Positions 26,131 through 34,934 of a DNA stretch of 64,000 nucleotides are shown one piece after another. The notes below the pieces were generated by a model. The model did no database searches and was not told the DNA's origin. It saw only the letters and a program-made list of their open reading frames with translations. The DNA is from JAIROC01 sp031553535 (GTDB lineage Bacteria; Bacteroidota; Bacteroidia; Bacteroidales; WCHB1-69), in the NCBI GenBank assembly GCA_031553535.1, contig JAVBLM010000002.1, positions 92,561 to 156,560 on the forward strand, given 5' to 3'. The position numbers and the translations under genes are program-made. The number at the start of each line of letters is the position of its first letter. Position 1 is the first letter of the stretch.

Positions 26131-27750
26131 TTACTTGTTCAACTCTTTAATTGCAGCTTCAATTATTTCATCGTCAGCATTGATGACCGGATAAAATCCC
26201 TTTTCTCCGAATAGATTCCGGCCAATATATGCTTTTGTCCACTTCTTGAATTCTCTGGTGGAATAAACAGAGAGCTCAGGTGTTATACCTGCCTCTTTTC
26301 CTTTTGCGACTATTTCGGCAATCATGGAGCTGTTAACATTGAAATTAACAAGAAAGTCATCAACGGTTTTGTATGTTTTTGTTAATCGAGCTCTGTTTCT
26401 ATCAACATATTCCATTGCATAGGAAAATAAAATTCCCTGGTTTGCAATTTTATTGAAATAAATAACACTATCGGATTTCTTTATCGGGATAAAAACATCG
26501 GGCATAATGCCTCCTCCTCCATAGACTACTTTTCCCTTGGGGGTATAATAGCGTAATGAGTCTGCAAAATGAATACTGTCTTTGTCATCCATTTCCCCAC
26601 GTTCATACCGGGAGATTATATCGGAATAATATTCGTCATTGTTATTTGCATTAAAAGGACGTTGAATAGATCTTCCCGTCGGAGTATAATAGCGAGCTAC
26701 CGTAATTAGCACTTCGGAACTGTCGCTGAGATAAAACTGACGTTGAACCAGTCCCTTTCCAAATGATCGCCTGCCCAATACCGTTCCCCTGTCAAGATCC
26801 TGTATTGCTCCTGCAACTATTTCGCTGGCGGAGGCAGAATATTCATCTATTAATACTGCGATTTTCTGATTTTCTTTCTTGAATAATCCTTTGGAGGAAG
26901 AAAGATACTCTTGTTTTCCAACGGCTTTCCCATAAGTATAAACAATCAATTCTTTACTTGGCAGTAATTCATTACAAACAGCAATTGCTGCTCCGAGATA
27001 TCCACCCGGATTTCCCCGTAGGTCTAAAATGAGTTTGTCCACTCCTTCCGAAATCAGGTTAGCTAACGCATTATGGAACTCCTCTTCTGTAGTAAAAGTA
27101 AAATTGTCAATACTGACGTAGCCAATCTTTGGCGCAATTTTATAGTAAATATTTATGCTGTGAACAGGTATCTTATCACGGATAATCTGAAAAGGGATTA
27201 ATTCTTTTAGATCACCTCTAAGAATTTCCACATTCACTTTTGAGCCTTTTTTTCCACGTAGAAGCTGAATGATTTCCGTGTTTGCTATTTTAACTCCTGC
27301 AATTGTCTTGCCATCTACATTAATAATTCTGTCACCTGCAAGAATGCCTACTTTTTCGGAAGGTCCTCCTGTTGTAACGCTAATTACCAACAGCGTGTCT
27401 TGATGCATATTGAATTGGATACCGATCCCTTCAAATTCACCCATAAGCACGGTATTTGCCTGTTCGGTTTCTTCCTTTGTCATATAAGAAGAATGAGGAT
27501 CCAGATTCGTCAGCATTCCGCGAATGGCTTCTTCATCCAATTGTTTTTTTGTCACATCCTCAAAATAATATTTATATATAATGTCGGATACCTCACTCAC
27601 TTTATCTTTTCCCACTTGGATATTAATAAGGGGAATGTTTTTCTTGGACGGGACGAATAAAATTCCAATAAGAAGGCCTAGTATGAGTGCTAGAGATAAA
27701 TAAACAGGTAGCCGAATTCTATTTTTCGAATTATTATTTTCAGTCTGCAT
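26131..27750 (-). CDS. S41-family C-terminal processing protease
   Basis: 539 residues. An N-terminal anchor (about 16-29) places the enzyme in the periplasm. A PDZ domain follows (GGPSEKVGILAGDRIINVDGK near 130-150), then the S41 catalytic core: RGNPGGYLGAA, VLIDEYSASASEIVAGA with the nucleophile Ser, and RSFGKGLVQ with the general-base Lys. These enzymes trim or degrade exported proteins with exposed C-termini. The long C-terminal part, from 420, contains a helical region typical of Bacteroidetes versions. Next on the strand, 18 nt upstream, is an unknown membrane protein, then SppA. Confidence 0.94.
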   Translation of the reverse strand: MQTENNNSKNRIRLPVYLSLALILGLLIGILFVPSKKNIPLINIQVGKDKVSEVSDIIYKYYFEDVTKKQLDEEAIRGMLTNLDPHSSYMTKEETEQANTVLMGEFEGIGIQFNMHQDTLLVISVTTGGPSEKVGILAGDRIINVDGKTIAGVKIANTEIIQLLRGKKGSKVNVEILRGDLKELIPFQIIRDKIPVHSINIYYKIAPKIGYVSIDNFTFTTEEEFHNALANLISEGVDKLILDLRGNPGGYLGAAIAVCNELLPSKELIVYTYGKAVGKQEYLSSSKGLFKKENQKIAVLIDEYSASASEIVAGAIQDLDRGTVLGRRSFGKGLVQRQFYLSDSSEVLITVARYYTPTGRSIQRPFNANNNDEYYSDIISRYERGEMDDKDSIHFADSLRYYTPKGKVVYGGGGIMPDVFIPIKKSDSVIYFNKIANQGILFSYAMEYVDRNRARLTKTYKTVDDFLVNFNVNSSMIAEIVAKGKEAGITPELSVYSTREFKKWTKAYIGRNLFGEKGFYPVINADDEIIEAAIKELNK

Positions 27751-27768
27751 ATATGGTTTTAATAAATA

Positions 27769-28386
27769 CTATTTTAAGAAATCAGATGGATAATGTAAAA
27801 AGCTATCCGATTCTTTTAACAATAGCTTCTTGTTGTTAAAGATCAAATATAAATTATCGTCGATTGACTGTAGTTCAATATTATCAATATCTATGCCATA
27901 CACAATGAGTTTGTTCTGGGTTTTACGATAACCCGCAAAATTGGTAGGATTGTCCCACTGTTCAATAAGCAATTCATTTTTTCTAGCAGATGCCGGTTTA
28001 GGATCTGCCAATGTGTCCTTTGTAGAATATGTAATAGGAATAATAGCTTCTGCTATTTTCATGTCAGCCTTTATTGTTATAGAGGGTTCTTCGGAAAATA
28101 TGGTGTCTTTCTCCACAATTACTTCTTTTTCTATCAATATGAAAGAAGTGTCTGCTGATTTTGTATTTGGTTTCTTTTCCTGTTGTTTTCCTTTGTAGAG
28201 TGTGAGATCTTCTGTCGCTACTTTTGTAGAGTCTGAATTTGGGAAAATCTTATATATCTTCACAATGTTTTCCTTTGTGAAGTTGGAAATTACTCCAAAA
28301 TACATTATAAGGCCAGTTATTATAACACCCGTTACTATACCTATCCCCAAATACAAAAGATTTTGTTTTTCCCTCCGGCTAAGCAT
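27769..28386 (-). CDS. Unknown single-span membrane protein between two proteases
   Basis: About 205 residues from the start at 28386 (MLSRREKQNLLYL), which leaves 4 nt to the sppA stop codon; the upstream ATG at 28404 would overlap it. One membrane segment (LGIGIVTGVIITGLIMYFGV) is followed by a charged periplasmic region rich in Lys/Glu/Thr and a C-terminal IVYGIDIDNIELQSID section. I recognise no family. Its position between sppA and an S41 protease suggests envelope quality control, by context only. Confidence 0.7.
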   Translation of the reverse strand: MLSRREKQNLLYLGIGIVTGVIITGLIMYFGVISNFTKENIVKIYKIFPNSDSTKVATEDLTLYKGKQQEKKPNTKSADTSFILIEKEVIVEKDTIFSEEPSITIKADMKIAEAIIPITYSTKDTLADPKPASARKNELLIEQWDNPTNFAGYRKTQNKLIVYGIDIDNIELQSIDDNLYLIFNNKKLLLKESDSFLHYPSDFLK

Positions 28387-28390
28387 TTTA

Positions 28391-30157
28391 TTAATATATA
28401 TCAATAATATATGGAATACGTGCCTGTATCCCTTTTAGTTCTAACGCAGATTCTATAAACTGGAAGTAAGCATATGTCTGATACAAGTTGGATCTTTGCA
28501 TTCTTGATGAGATTTTACTTTCCAGGAACGATTCTGTAATTTCCTGAAAGAAGTCTTTCAATGCAGGCCGTTCGCTAACAGTATAATTTGAAATATCTGC
28601 AAGATTGGCCGCTTTTTCAATAGCAATATCCAATCCTCCAAGTGTGTCAACTAAGTTTAAGCGTAAAGCATCGGTTCCGGACCATACACGTCCTTGTCCT
28701 ATCGAGTCAACAAACGAAGCGGTCAGCTTTCTTCCATCGGCTACCCGTTTTACAAAAACGGCATATGTGTTCTCTACATTCTTTTGAAGAACACTTCTTT
28801 CATAAAGATCCAAAGCACGGTTCATGGTTGTTGCATCCGAATGCTGGTTTGTCTTAACCCGGTCTACCGTGATTCCTAGTTTATTTGCCATTAATTTCTC
28901 CGCATTCGGAAAAAGGCCGAATACGCCTATCGATCCGGTCATAGTGGTTGGTTGGGCAACAATATAACTTCCTGCACATGCAATGTAATAACCTCCTGAT
29001 GCGGCATAATCGCTCATGGAAACAACGATTGGCTTTTCCTGGCGAGTTAGATCAACCTCTCTCCATATAGATTCGGACGTCAGGGCGCTTCCTCCTCCGG
29101 AATTTACTCGCAGCACGATAGCTTTTACATTTTTATCTTTTCTCGCCTTTGCAATTTCTTCTACGGTAGAACTTCCGATTACTTGATTTCCTCCTTCTTC
29201 GTCCATAATATTTCCTACTGCATAAATTACCGCAATTTTATCACTTTTTACTTTATGGGGAGGGAGTGTTTTTTTATAGTCTTTGGTTTCAACCAAATTG
29301 ATTTTTTTCGTTGAGTCTAAATCCAGTTCCGAGCGCATGAATGCTTCGAATTGATCCTTGAAAGCCAATTGATCTATAAAACCTCTGTCTACAGCCATTT
29401 CAACATCAGCAAGAAATAACAAGCTATCGCAACTATTATTAATCGTTTTTACATCAATCGAACGGCTTGCACTGATATTCGCAACCATATGATTCCACAT
29501 CGAATTCAAATAAGTTTGTATTTGTTCCTTATTTGCTTCACTCATTTTATTAAGCATATAGGGTTCAACAGCACTTTTGTACGTTCCATGCCTGATAATT
29601 TGCATGTCCAAATCTATTTTATCAAGTAATCCCTTGAAAAAGAATACTTCTGAAGCTAATCCCCTGAGATCTATCATTCCTTGCGGATGGAGGAAAATCT
29701 TATCTGAAACCGATGCCAGATAATAAGATACCTGCGATAAAGATTCCGAATAACAATAGATAAACTTTCCCGATTCTTTGAAATCCAGGAGGTGGTTACG
29801 GAGTTCTTCAATAATGGCAAGAGGAGCCGAAACAGAAGATATGTCCAAGTAGATACCTTTGATGTTTTTATCATCTTTGGCATGTTTTAATATGGAAGAT
29901 AACGTATTTAACCCTATTGTCTTTTCTTGCGCAAAGACAGGCATAGGCATAACGTATTTTTCAAAAGGATTATCACTTGCCCGTTCGGATATTGTACAGT
30001 TTAAGTCCAGGTGCAATACTGATTCGGAAGAAATCTTAGGTACGCTGTCCTTCGATAATGCAGCAACTCCAACAATCAAAAAAATCAACCCTATTAACAC
30101 TGGTGTTATAATTAAACCCAGAATGGTTGCCAAAAGCATTTTAAAGAAATCTTTCAT
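28391..30157 (-). CDS. sppA: Signal peptide peptidase SppA, 67K type
   Basis: 588 residues, the length of the two-domain form that cuts up leftover signal peptides in the membrane. An N-terminal membrane segment (about 8-34) is followed by the first crotonase-like domain with the catalytic Lys in RHGTYKSAVEPY (near 200) and the second with the nucleophile Ser in SDYAASGGYYIACA (near 390). TMTGSIGVFG follows as expected. It begins an operon with the small membrane protein and the S41 protease; the beta-barrel-like gene lies 38 nt upstream. Confidence 0.95.
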   Translation of the reverse strand: MKDFFKMLLATILGLIITPVLIGLIFLIVGVAALSKDSVPKISSESVLHLDLNCTISERASDNPFEKYVMPMPVFAQEKTIGLNTLSSILKHAKDDKNIKGIYLDISSVSAPLAIIEELRNHLLDFKESGKFIYCYSESLSQVSYYLASVSDKIFLHPQGMIDLRGLASEVFFFKGLLDKIDLDMQIIRHGTYKSAVEPYMLNKMSEANKEQIQTYLNSMWNHMVANISASRSIDVKTINNSCDSLLFLADVEMAVDRGFIDQLAFKDQFEAFMRSELDLDSTKKINLVETKDYKKTLPPHKVKSDKIAVIYAVGNIMDEEGGNQVIGSSTVEEIAKARKDKNVKAIVLRVNSGGGSALTSESIWREVDLTRQEKPIVVSMSDYAASGGYYIACAGSYIVAQPTTMTGSIGVFGLFPNAEKLMANKLGITVDRVKTNQHSDATTMNRALDLYERSVLQKNVENTYAVFVKRVADGRKLTASFVDSIGQGRVWSGTDALRLNLVDTLGGLDIAIEKAANLADISNYTVSERPALKDFFQEITESFLESKISSRMQRSNLYQTYAYFQFIESALELKGIQARIPYIIDIY

Positions 30158-30195
30158 CTTATTATATTTTTAGATGGTTATATATTGATTATTGT

Positions 30196-30927
30196 TTAGC
30201 GTCTCATTTCTCGTATGTTTCCAAGATTGATATTTAATCTCACAGTAACAACATGATGGTTCATAGCTGTCCATGGATATGTAACATCAGCCTCCGGTTG
30301 GTTTTCTTGATATTCTTGCATTTCTGGATTATAATTATAAAATGTCCGTATATTAAATCCGTATGTTATCATTGCTGTCACACGTTGTATGCTTTTTGTC
30401 CGGTCGGAATATTGGGCAGGAAAAGCAATCCCTACTTCAGGCCGTACATAGAAATTAGAATAGCCGGAGGATATATCACTTTTTGTTGCATATGCAAATT
30501 GAAGGGCTATTCCGTAAACAAAAGGATTCATATCCAAACTGCCGATATAGCTGCAATGAAATGTTCCTACAAGATTATGGGTTTGATAACCGCCATCGCT
30601 AAATCCAAGTCCGAATTGATAGGTAATACTTTGCTGCATAAATCTGTTTCCTACTCCATAATATTGGCTGGCAACGTATCCTATCCCAACCATAGGCACT
30701 ACACTAACGGGTTGTTTAAGACTGGCAGAAATACCCGCACCAAAATTAAATGTCAATCCATGCCTGATGTAAGTAAAACTTTTGCCTATACTGGAAAAGT
30801 TATTTTTTTTTCCTTTCCTGTTAGATTGTCCGTAAGCATTGTTTTCGATGGTTTGGATGCCAAGAAATGTAATTATGAATAAAAATATGCCTAAACCTTT
30901 TTGTATAACTTTTAGAGAATTTCCCAT
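30196..30927 (-). CDS. Probable outer-membrane beta-barrel protein
   Basis: 243 residues from the ATG at 30927 (MGNSLKVIQKG), chosen because a -7 box lies at 30964-30957, downstream of the alternative ATG at 30978. A signal-like hydrophobic run (GIFLFIITFLGIQTI) ends near NAYGQ. The rest alternates Gly/aromatic strands (FNFGAGISASL, YQFGLGFSDGG, ITYGFNIRTFY) and ends in RLNINLGNIREMRR, as in porin-like or transport-related barrels. I cannot name the family. Confidence 0.65.
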   Translation of the reverse strand: MGNSLKVIQKGLGIFLFIITFLGIQTIENNAYGQSNRKGKKNNFSSIGKSFTYIRHGLTFNFGAGISASLKQPVSVVPMVGIGYVASQYYGVGNRFMQQSITYQFGLGFSDGGYQTHNLVGTFHCSYIGSLDMNPFVYGIALQFAYATKSDISSGYSNFYVRPEVGIAFPAQYSDRTKSIQRVTAMITYGFNIRTFYNYNPEMQEYQENQPEADVTYPWTAMNHHVVTVRLNINLGNIREMRR

Positions 30928-30956
30928 ACCGTTTTTATTATAAAGATTATATATGG

Positions 30957-30964
30957 CAAAAGTA
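30957..30964 (-). promoter_or_regulatory. -7 box for the beta-barrel gene
   Basis: The minus strand reads TACTTTTG about 30 nt before the chosen start at 30927; it decides between two in-frame ATGs. Confidence 0.5.
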
Positions 30965-30978
30965 CAAAAATTATCCAT

Positions 30979-31440
30979 TGATTTTTTAATATTTTTATCT
31001 TATCTTTCAATATAGTTTTCAAGCATGGATTTGAATATGAAAAAGAGCATATTATCAGTCTTCTATACATGATTTTGTATTCTATCCGGTAATGGTTAGT
31101 GGGTATTCTTTTCCACTATTGTTTTTAACAGGTTCGATATTAAGAACAGTGCTTTTCCTTGTTTCCTTTTCGTCGATATCCCTCTGCAATGATAGCAGGT
31201 ATTAAAACAGCGGATATTCTTAGCGGAAAAACAAGTCCGAATAATTCTTCTTGTAGGATAATTTTCTGTAATCTTGTTAAGGTTCGGGCACGAAATTATG
31301 TGATTTTTTTCCACATAATCAAATCAATAAAAGAATTTGTTTTCTCCATTCCCCTGTAACTTTACTTAACTTTTATAACTTCCTGTAACTTGCGTAATTT
31401 CTTTTATTTAAACAAACTAAATTCTGACCCCCTGGCTCAT
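30979..31440. other. Intergenic stretch with dispersed motif
   Basis: No convincing gene; two short opposing frames look random. A GTAACTTTACTTAAC then AACTTCCTGTAACTTGCG motif (reverse orientation of the GTTACAGGAAGTTAC family) lies near 31362-31405. Confidence 0.5.
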
Positions 31441-31475
31441 GTTAAATTAAGGTCGGATATAAAAGTATAAGACGC

Positions 31476-31800
31476 TTTCGGGTGTTTCCGAACCGTCCAA
31501 ACCAAATGGTTTGCCTATTTCGGAAGTTCCCGAAACCTCCAAACCGAATGGTTTGCCTCTTTCGGAAGTTCCGAAACCTCCAAACCGAATGGTTTGGGTC
31601 TTTCGGAAATTCCGAAACTCACAAACCAAATGGTTTGAACCTTTCGGGTATTTCGGAAACTGCTTAAAAAAGTATCTGAGTCTTTGAAATATCTTCCGAG
31701 CCTTCCAAAACAAATACATTGAACCTTTCGGATACCTTCCGAAATCTCCCGAAAAAGCGTTTGATCCTTTCGGGAATTTTTCTTGTTGGCAAAAACTGTG
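31476..31800. repeat. 42-bp tandem palindromic array, 8 units (type D)
   Basis: Cores start at 31476, 31518, 31560, 31601, 31642, about 31684, 31726 and 31768. Most cores resemble TTTCGGAAGTTCCCGAAA (17-nt variant TTTCGGAAGTTCCGAAA is a perfect inverted repeat with 8-bp arms). CCTCCAAACCGAATGGTTTG follows. Two 1-bp deletions break any reading frame, which argues against a coding role. Units become degenerate toward the right end. Confidence 0.9.
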
Positions 31801-31872
31801 AAATACCTCAGTCATACTATTCCGAACAGATTTTATTTATCTGGCTTGCGTAACTCCTGTGAAATTATTACA

Positions 31873-32208
31873 GAAGTTGTCAAAAGTTAAGATAAAATGG
31901 ATAGAGATTGCTTCGTCGTTCCTCCTACCAATGACAGAGATTATTTCACTGCGTTTCGATGCTTTCGCTACACTTCGTGGCTCAGGTGCTTCGTGCCTCG
32001 CAATGACGCTCTTAGCCAACATATTGCCGTCATGCTGAACTTGTTTCAGCATCCCCGTTTTTAAGGATGACGCTATTAACCTATGCTTACTGTCATTTCC
32101 TACTGTTTGATTGTTTATAATTGGATACTCACAAATTACGCTATTTCGTTTGTTTAGAGCGTCATTGGTAGGAAGAAGCAATCCCCTATCTTAACTTTTG
32201 ACAACTTC
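31873..32208. mobile_element. MITE-like element with perfect 22-bp inverted termini
   Basis: The left end GAAGTTGTCAAAAGTTAA plus GATA (31873-31894) is the exact reverse complement of 32187-32208. ACA lies immediately outside both ends (31870-31872, 32209-32211), fitting a 3-bp target duplication as in the element at 8799. The interior carries a GATTGCTTCGTCGTTCC and CGTGCCTCGCAATGACG stretch and GTCATGCTGAACTTGTTTC, repeats of a type widespread in bacterial genomes. No transposase frame is present. Confidence 0.72.
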
Positions 32209-32277
32209 ACAGATTATTTTTTAACTTTTTGATTTACATGAATAATAAAAAGACTATTAAATTTGTTTTTAAATAGT

Positions 32278-32322
32278 GAAGTTATCAAAAGAGCGACCTT
32301 TACATCAACTTTTGATAATTTC
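32278..32322. promoter_or_regulatory. Inverted repeat resembling MITE termini, upstream of a nitroreductase
   Basis: GAAGTTATCAAAAG and CTTTTGATAATTTC (14-bp arms, one mismatch, 17-nt centre) end 33 nt before the nitroreductase ATG. Sequence is close to the terminal repeats of the element at 31873-32208. It may be an internally deleted MITE or a regulator-binding site. Confidence 0.5.
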
Positions 32323-32355
32323 AGTATAAATAATTAAAAATAGGAGAAAATTAAA

Positions 32356-32955
32356 ATGAATAAATCATTGAGGGATGCAATTGAGCATCGTAGAACATGT
32401 TATACAATAACAGATAAAAGTCCTGTTTCGGATGAGAAGATTGAAGAAATCCTTGATTTTGCAATTCTGAATGTACCGTCTGCATTTAATTCCCAATCGA
32501 CTCGATTGGTACTTTTATTAAATGATAATCATAAGAGATTATGGCAGATAACAAAGGAAAATCTTCGGAAAATACTTCCGGCGGAAGCCTTTCCGCCCAC
32601 AGAGTTGAAAATAAATTCATTCGAAGCAGGTTATGGAACGATTTTATTTTATGAGGATCAGTCTGTAGTGAAAGGCTTACAGGAGAAATTTCCTCCTTAT
32701 GAAGATAATTTTCCTGTTTGGTCAAACCATTCTTCGGCTATGCACCAGTATACAGTATGGATGCTGTTGGGAGAAATGGGCTTTGGCGTTTCATTACAGC
32801 ATTATAATCCGCTAATAGATGAAGATGTTCAAAAAGAATGGAATATAAGCCATGATTGGAAACTGATCGCAGAAATGCCTTTTGGCCTTCCGACAGCTCC
32901 TCCAAGCCGGAAAGATTTTTTACCCGTTAAGGATAGGATTAGAATATTCAAATAA
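32356..32955 (+). CDS. Nitroreductase-family oxidoreductase
   Basis: 199-residue flavoprotein of the nitroreductase fold, subgroup of the fatty-acid-repression/HBN1-like nitroreductases. It begins SLRDAIEHRRTCY with the FMN-binding Arg, has NVPSAFNSQSTRLVLLL, a long HSSAMHQYTVWMLLGEMGFGVSLQHYNP segment and ends AEMPFGLPTAPPSRKDF, all typical. NAD(P)H-dependent reduction of nitro compounds or quinones; physiological substrate unknown. Stands alone; preceded by an inverted repeat that could be an operator. Confidence 0.92.
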   Translation: MNKSLRDAIEHRRTCYTITDKSPVSDEKIEEILDFAILNVPSAFNSQSTRLVLLLNDNHKRLWQITKENLRKILPAEAFPPTELKINSFEAGYGTILFYEDQSVVKGLQEKFPPYEDNFPVWSNHSSAMHQYTVWMLLGEMGFGVSLQHYNPLIDEDVQKEWNISHDWKLIAEMPFGLPTAPPSRKDFLPVKDRIRIFK

Positions 32956-32956
32956 T

Positions 32957-33215
32957 TATCAGAAGTTACGCAAGTAGAGAAGTTACGCAAGTTACAGAAA
33001 CGAGGATAGATTCATCGTTTACAAGTTTACGGGTTTACAAGTTAACAGTTCAAGAAATCTGCCGAACCGTAGCAGGAAAAATAAAAAGCGCAACAAGCAG
33101 AAAGGATAAAATAGATAAAGCCGATAAAACAAAACGTCATTAACCGTTTATCATTTATCATTAACCATTATTTATACTTCATTTAACTTGCATAACTTCT
33201 GCAATTATTTTCGTA
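32957..33215. repeat. Cluster of dispersed intergenic motifs
   Basis: The gap 32956-33369 holds no gene. It contains GAAGTTACGCAAGTAGAG and GAAGTTACGCAAGTTACAG (32962-32998), a reverse TTTTATC-type copy reading GGATAAAATAGATAAAGCC (33110 on), TTATCATTAACCATT, and AACTTGCATAACTTC (33184 on). These are the same families as at 4489 and 34625. Confidence 0.6.
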
Positions 33216-33369
33216 ATTTGTGAAATGAAAGATCATTGAAAAAACTTTTCTTCAATAAGCTGGTTAATTATTCAAAAAACATATACATTTGTAAAAATGT
33301 ATTCAGTGAAATGCATTGCTTTTAGATTATTGAAATTCAACATTTTTAATTTTTAAATATAATAATGAT

Positions 33370-34617
33370 ATGGCTATATTGAAACCATTTAAAGGCTTAC
33401 GTCCACCGGTTGATATTGTAGAAAAAGTGGCATCACGTCCTTATGATGTGTTAAATACAGAAGAAGCTCGTAAAGAAGCAGCTGAAAATCCTCAATCACT
33501 TTTGCATATTACCAAAGCAGAGATAGATCTTCCGGCAGGAACAGATGAGCATTCCCAGGAAGTATATGATAAAGTAGTTGAAAACTTTAAAATGTTTCAG
33601 GATAAGGGCTGGCTGGTTCAGGATCCGGAAGAAAAATATTATGTATATGCTCAAACTATGGATGGGAGAACACAGTACGGTATTATGGGAGCGGCACATA
33701 TTGATGATTATTTTAATAATAATATCAAGAAACATGAATTAACCAGGAAAGATAAGGAAGAAGACCGGATGATTCATGTCCGTATTACCAATGCAAATGT
33801 GGAACCCGTATTTTTTTCGTATCCGGCAAATGCAAATATAGACAAAATAGTTGCCGAAGTAGTAAAAAATAAACCTGTTTATGATTTCGTAGCAGATGAC
33901 GGTTTCGGTCACCATTTTTGGGTGATAGATGATAAAGCTACCATCAATCGTATAACGGAGATATTTAAAAACGAAATTCCTTATTTATATGTAGCGGACG
34001 GGCATCATCGTACTGCAGCAGCAGCTTTGGTTGGTCAGGAGAAACGTAAGAATAATCCTAACCATACAGGGAAAGAGGAATATAATTACTTTATGACAGT
34101 TATTTTCCCGGACAATCAATTAAAGATTATTGATTATAACCGTGTTGTTAAAAATCTGAACGGTTTGAGCCAGGAAGAGTTTATGGCAAAATTGAAAGAG
34201 AATTTTGTTGTTGAAAAAATGGGATCAGATATTTACAAACCGAATAAATTGCATGAATTTAGTATGTATATCGATCATAACTGGTATAGACTGACGGCTA
34301 AAGCGGGAACTTATGATGATTCGGATCCGATAGGAGTGTTGGATGTAACCATTTTATCAAATCTTGTTCTGGATAAGGTTTTAGGTATAAAAGATTTACG
34401 CACATCAAAAGATATTGATTTCGTGGGTGGAATTCGTGGATTGGGAGAGTTGAAACGCCGTGTTGATAGCGGTGAGATGGCAGCAGCTTTTGCATTATAC
34501 CCGGTTTCGATGAAGCAATTGATAGACATTGCCGACACAGGTAATATTATGCCTCCGAAAACAACTTGGTTTGAACCTAAGCTTCGTTCGGGCTTGGCAA
34601 TACATGTATTAGAATAG
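33370..34617 (+). CDS. DUF1015-family protein
   Basis: 415 residues matching the DUF1015 family over its full length: ILKPFKGLRPP at the start, VASRPYDVLNTEEAR, a YADGHHRTAAA core (near 210), a VADDGFGHHFWVI segment and a late FALYPVSMKQLIDIADTGNIMPPKTTWFEPKLRSGL tail characteristic of the family. The biochemical function is not established. In related genomes, as I recall, the gene is often near serine biosynthesis genes; none are adjacent here. A terminator hairpin follows about 150 nt downstream. Confidence 0.92.
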   Translation: MAILKPFKGLRPPVDIVEKVASRPYDVLNTEEARKEAAENPQSLLHITKAEIDLPAGTDEHSQEVYDKVVENFKMFQDKGWLVQDPEEKYYVYAQTMDGRTQYGIMGAAHIDDYFNNNIKKHELTRKDKEEDRMIHVRITNANVEPVFFSYPANANIDKIVAEVVKNKPVYDFVADDGFGHHFWVIDDKATINRITEIFKNEIPYLYVADGHHRTAAAALVGQEKRKNNPNHTGKEEYNYFMTVIFPDNQLKIIDYNRVVKNLNGLSQEEFMAKLKENFVVEKMGSDIYKPNKLHEFSMYIDHNWYRLTAKAGTYDDSDPIGVLDVTILSNLVLDKVLGIKDLRTSKDIDFVGGIRGLGELKRRVDSGEMAAAFALYPVSMKQLIDIADTGNIMPPKTTWFEPKLRSGLAIHVLE

Positions 34618-34624
34618 ATTTTTA

Positions 34625-34760
34625 ATCAGAAGTTACAGGAAGTTATAAAATAATGGTTAATGCCGTTTGTTTTTATCGGCTCTATCTATTTTATCGGTTT
34701 TATCCTTTCTGCCTTCTGCTTGTTGCGATAGCTTCCTGTAACTTCCTGTAATTTCTTTTA
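34625..34760. repeat. Dispersed motif cluster after DUF1015
   Basis: CAGAAGTTACAGGAAGTTAT, a TTTTATCGGCTC then TATTTTATCGGTTTTATCC copy with CTTTCTGCCTTCTGC, and TTCCTGTAACTTCCTGTAA. Both motif families occur together, in opposite orientation at the two ends. Confidence 0.6.
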
Positions 34761-34770
34761 ATTATTATAC

Positions 34771-34828
34771 AAAACCGTTCCGGAATTCCGGCTTTTAAAA
34801 CAAGTCGAAGCTTTTCGGAACGGTTTTT
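34771..34828 (+). terminator. Terminator hairpin after DUF1015
   Basis: AAAACCGTTCCG (34771) pairs with CGGAACGGTTTT (to 34827), with an inner palindromic GGAATTCC, followed by T residues. The A-rich left side could make it work on both strands. Confidence 0.7.
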
Positions 34829-34891
34829 CTATTGATTAATATTGTATTATTGCTCTAAAAGAATGGGAGTAAACCGTCAAATGAAAAGTTG

Positions 34892-34899
34892 TATCTTTG
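34892..34899 (+). promoter_or_regulatory. -7 box for fabG
   Basis: TATCTTTG about 35 nt before the fabG ATG; no clear -33 element. Confidence 0.5.
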
Positions 34900-34934
34900 C
34901 AGATTCAAATTTATTTATATAACTAATTAGCGAT

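Noticed and set aside
31096..31359. Two short opposing frames
   Set aside because: They overlap each other in an intergenic gap, lack recognisable motifs or start signals and read like random AT-rich sequence.
31873..32208. Small protein-coding gene on the minus strand (31837-32181)
   Set aside because: The frame runs through the MITE interior, which consists of known noncoding repeat types; the termini explain the conservation.
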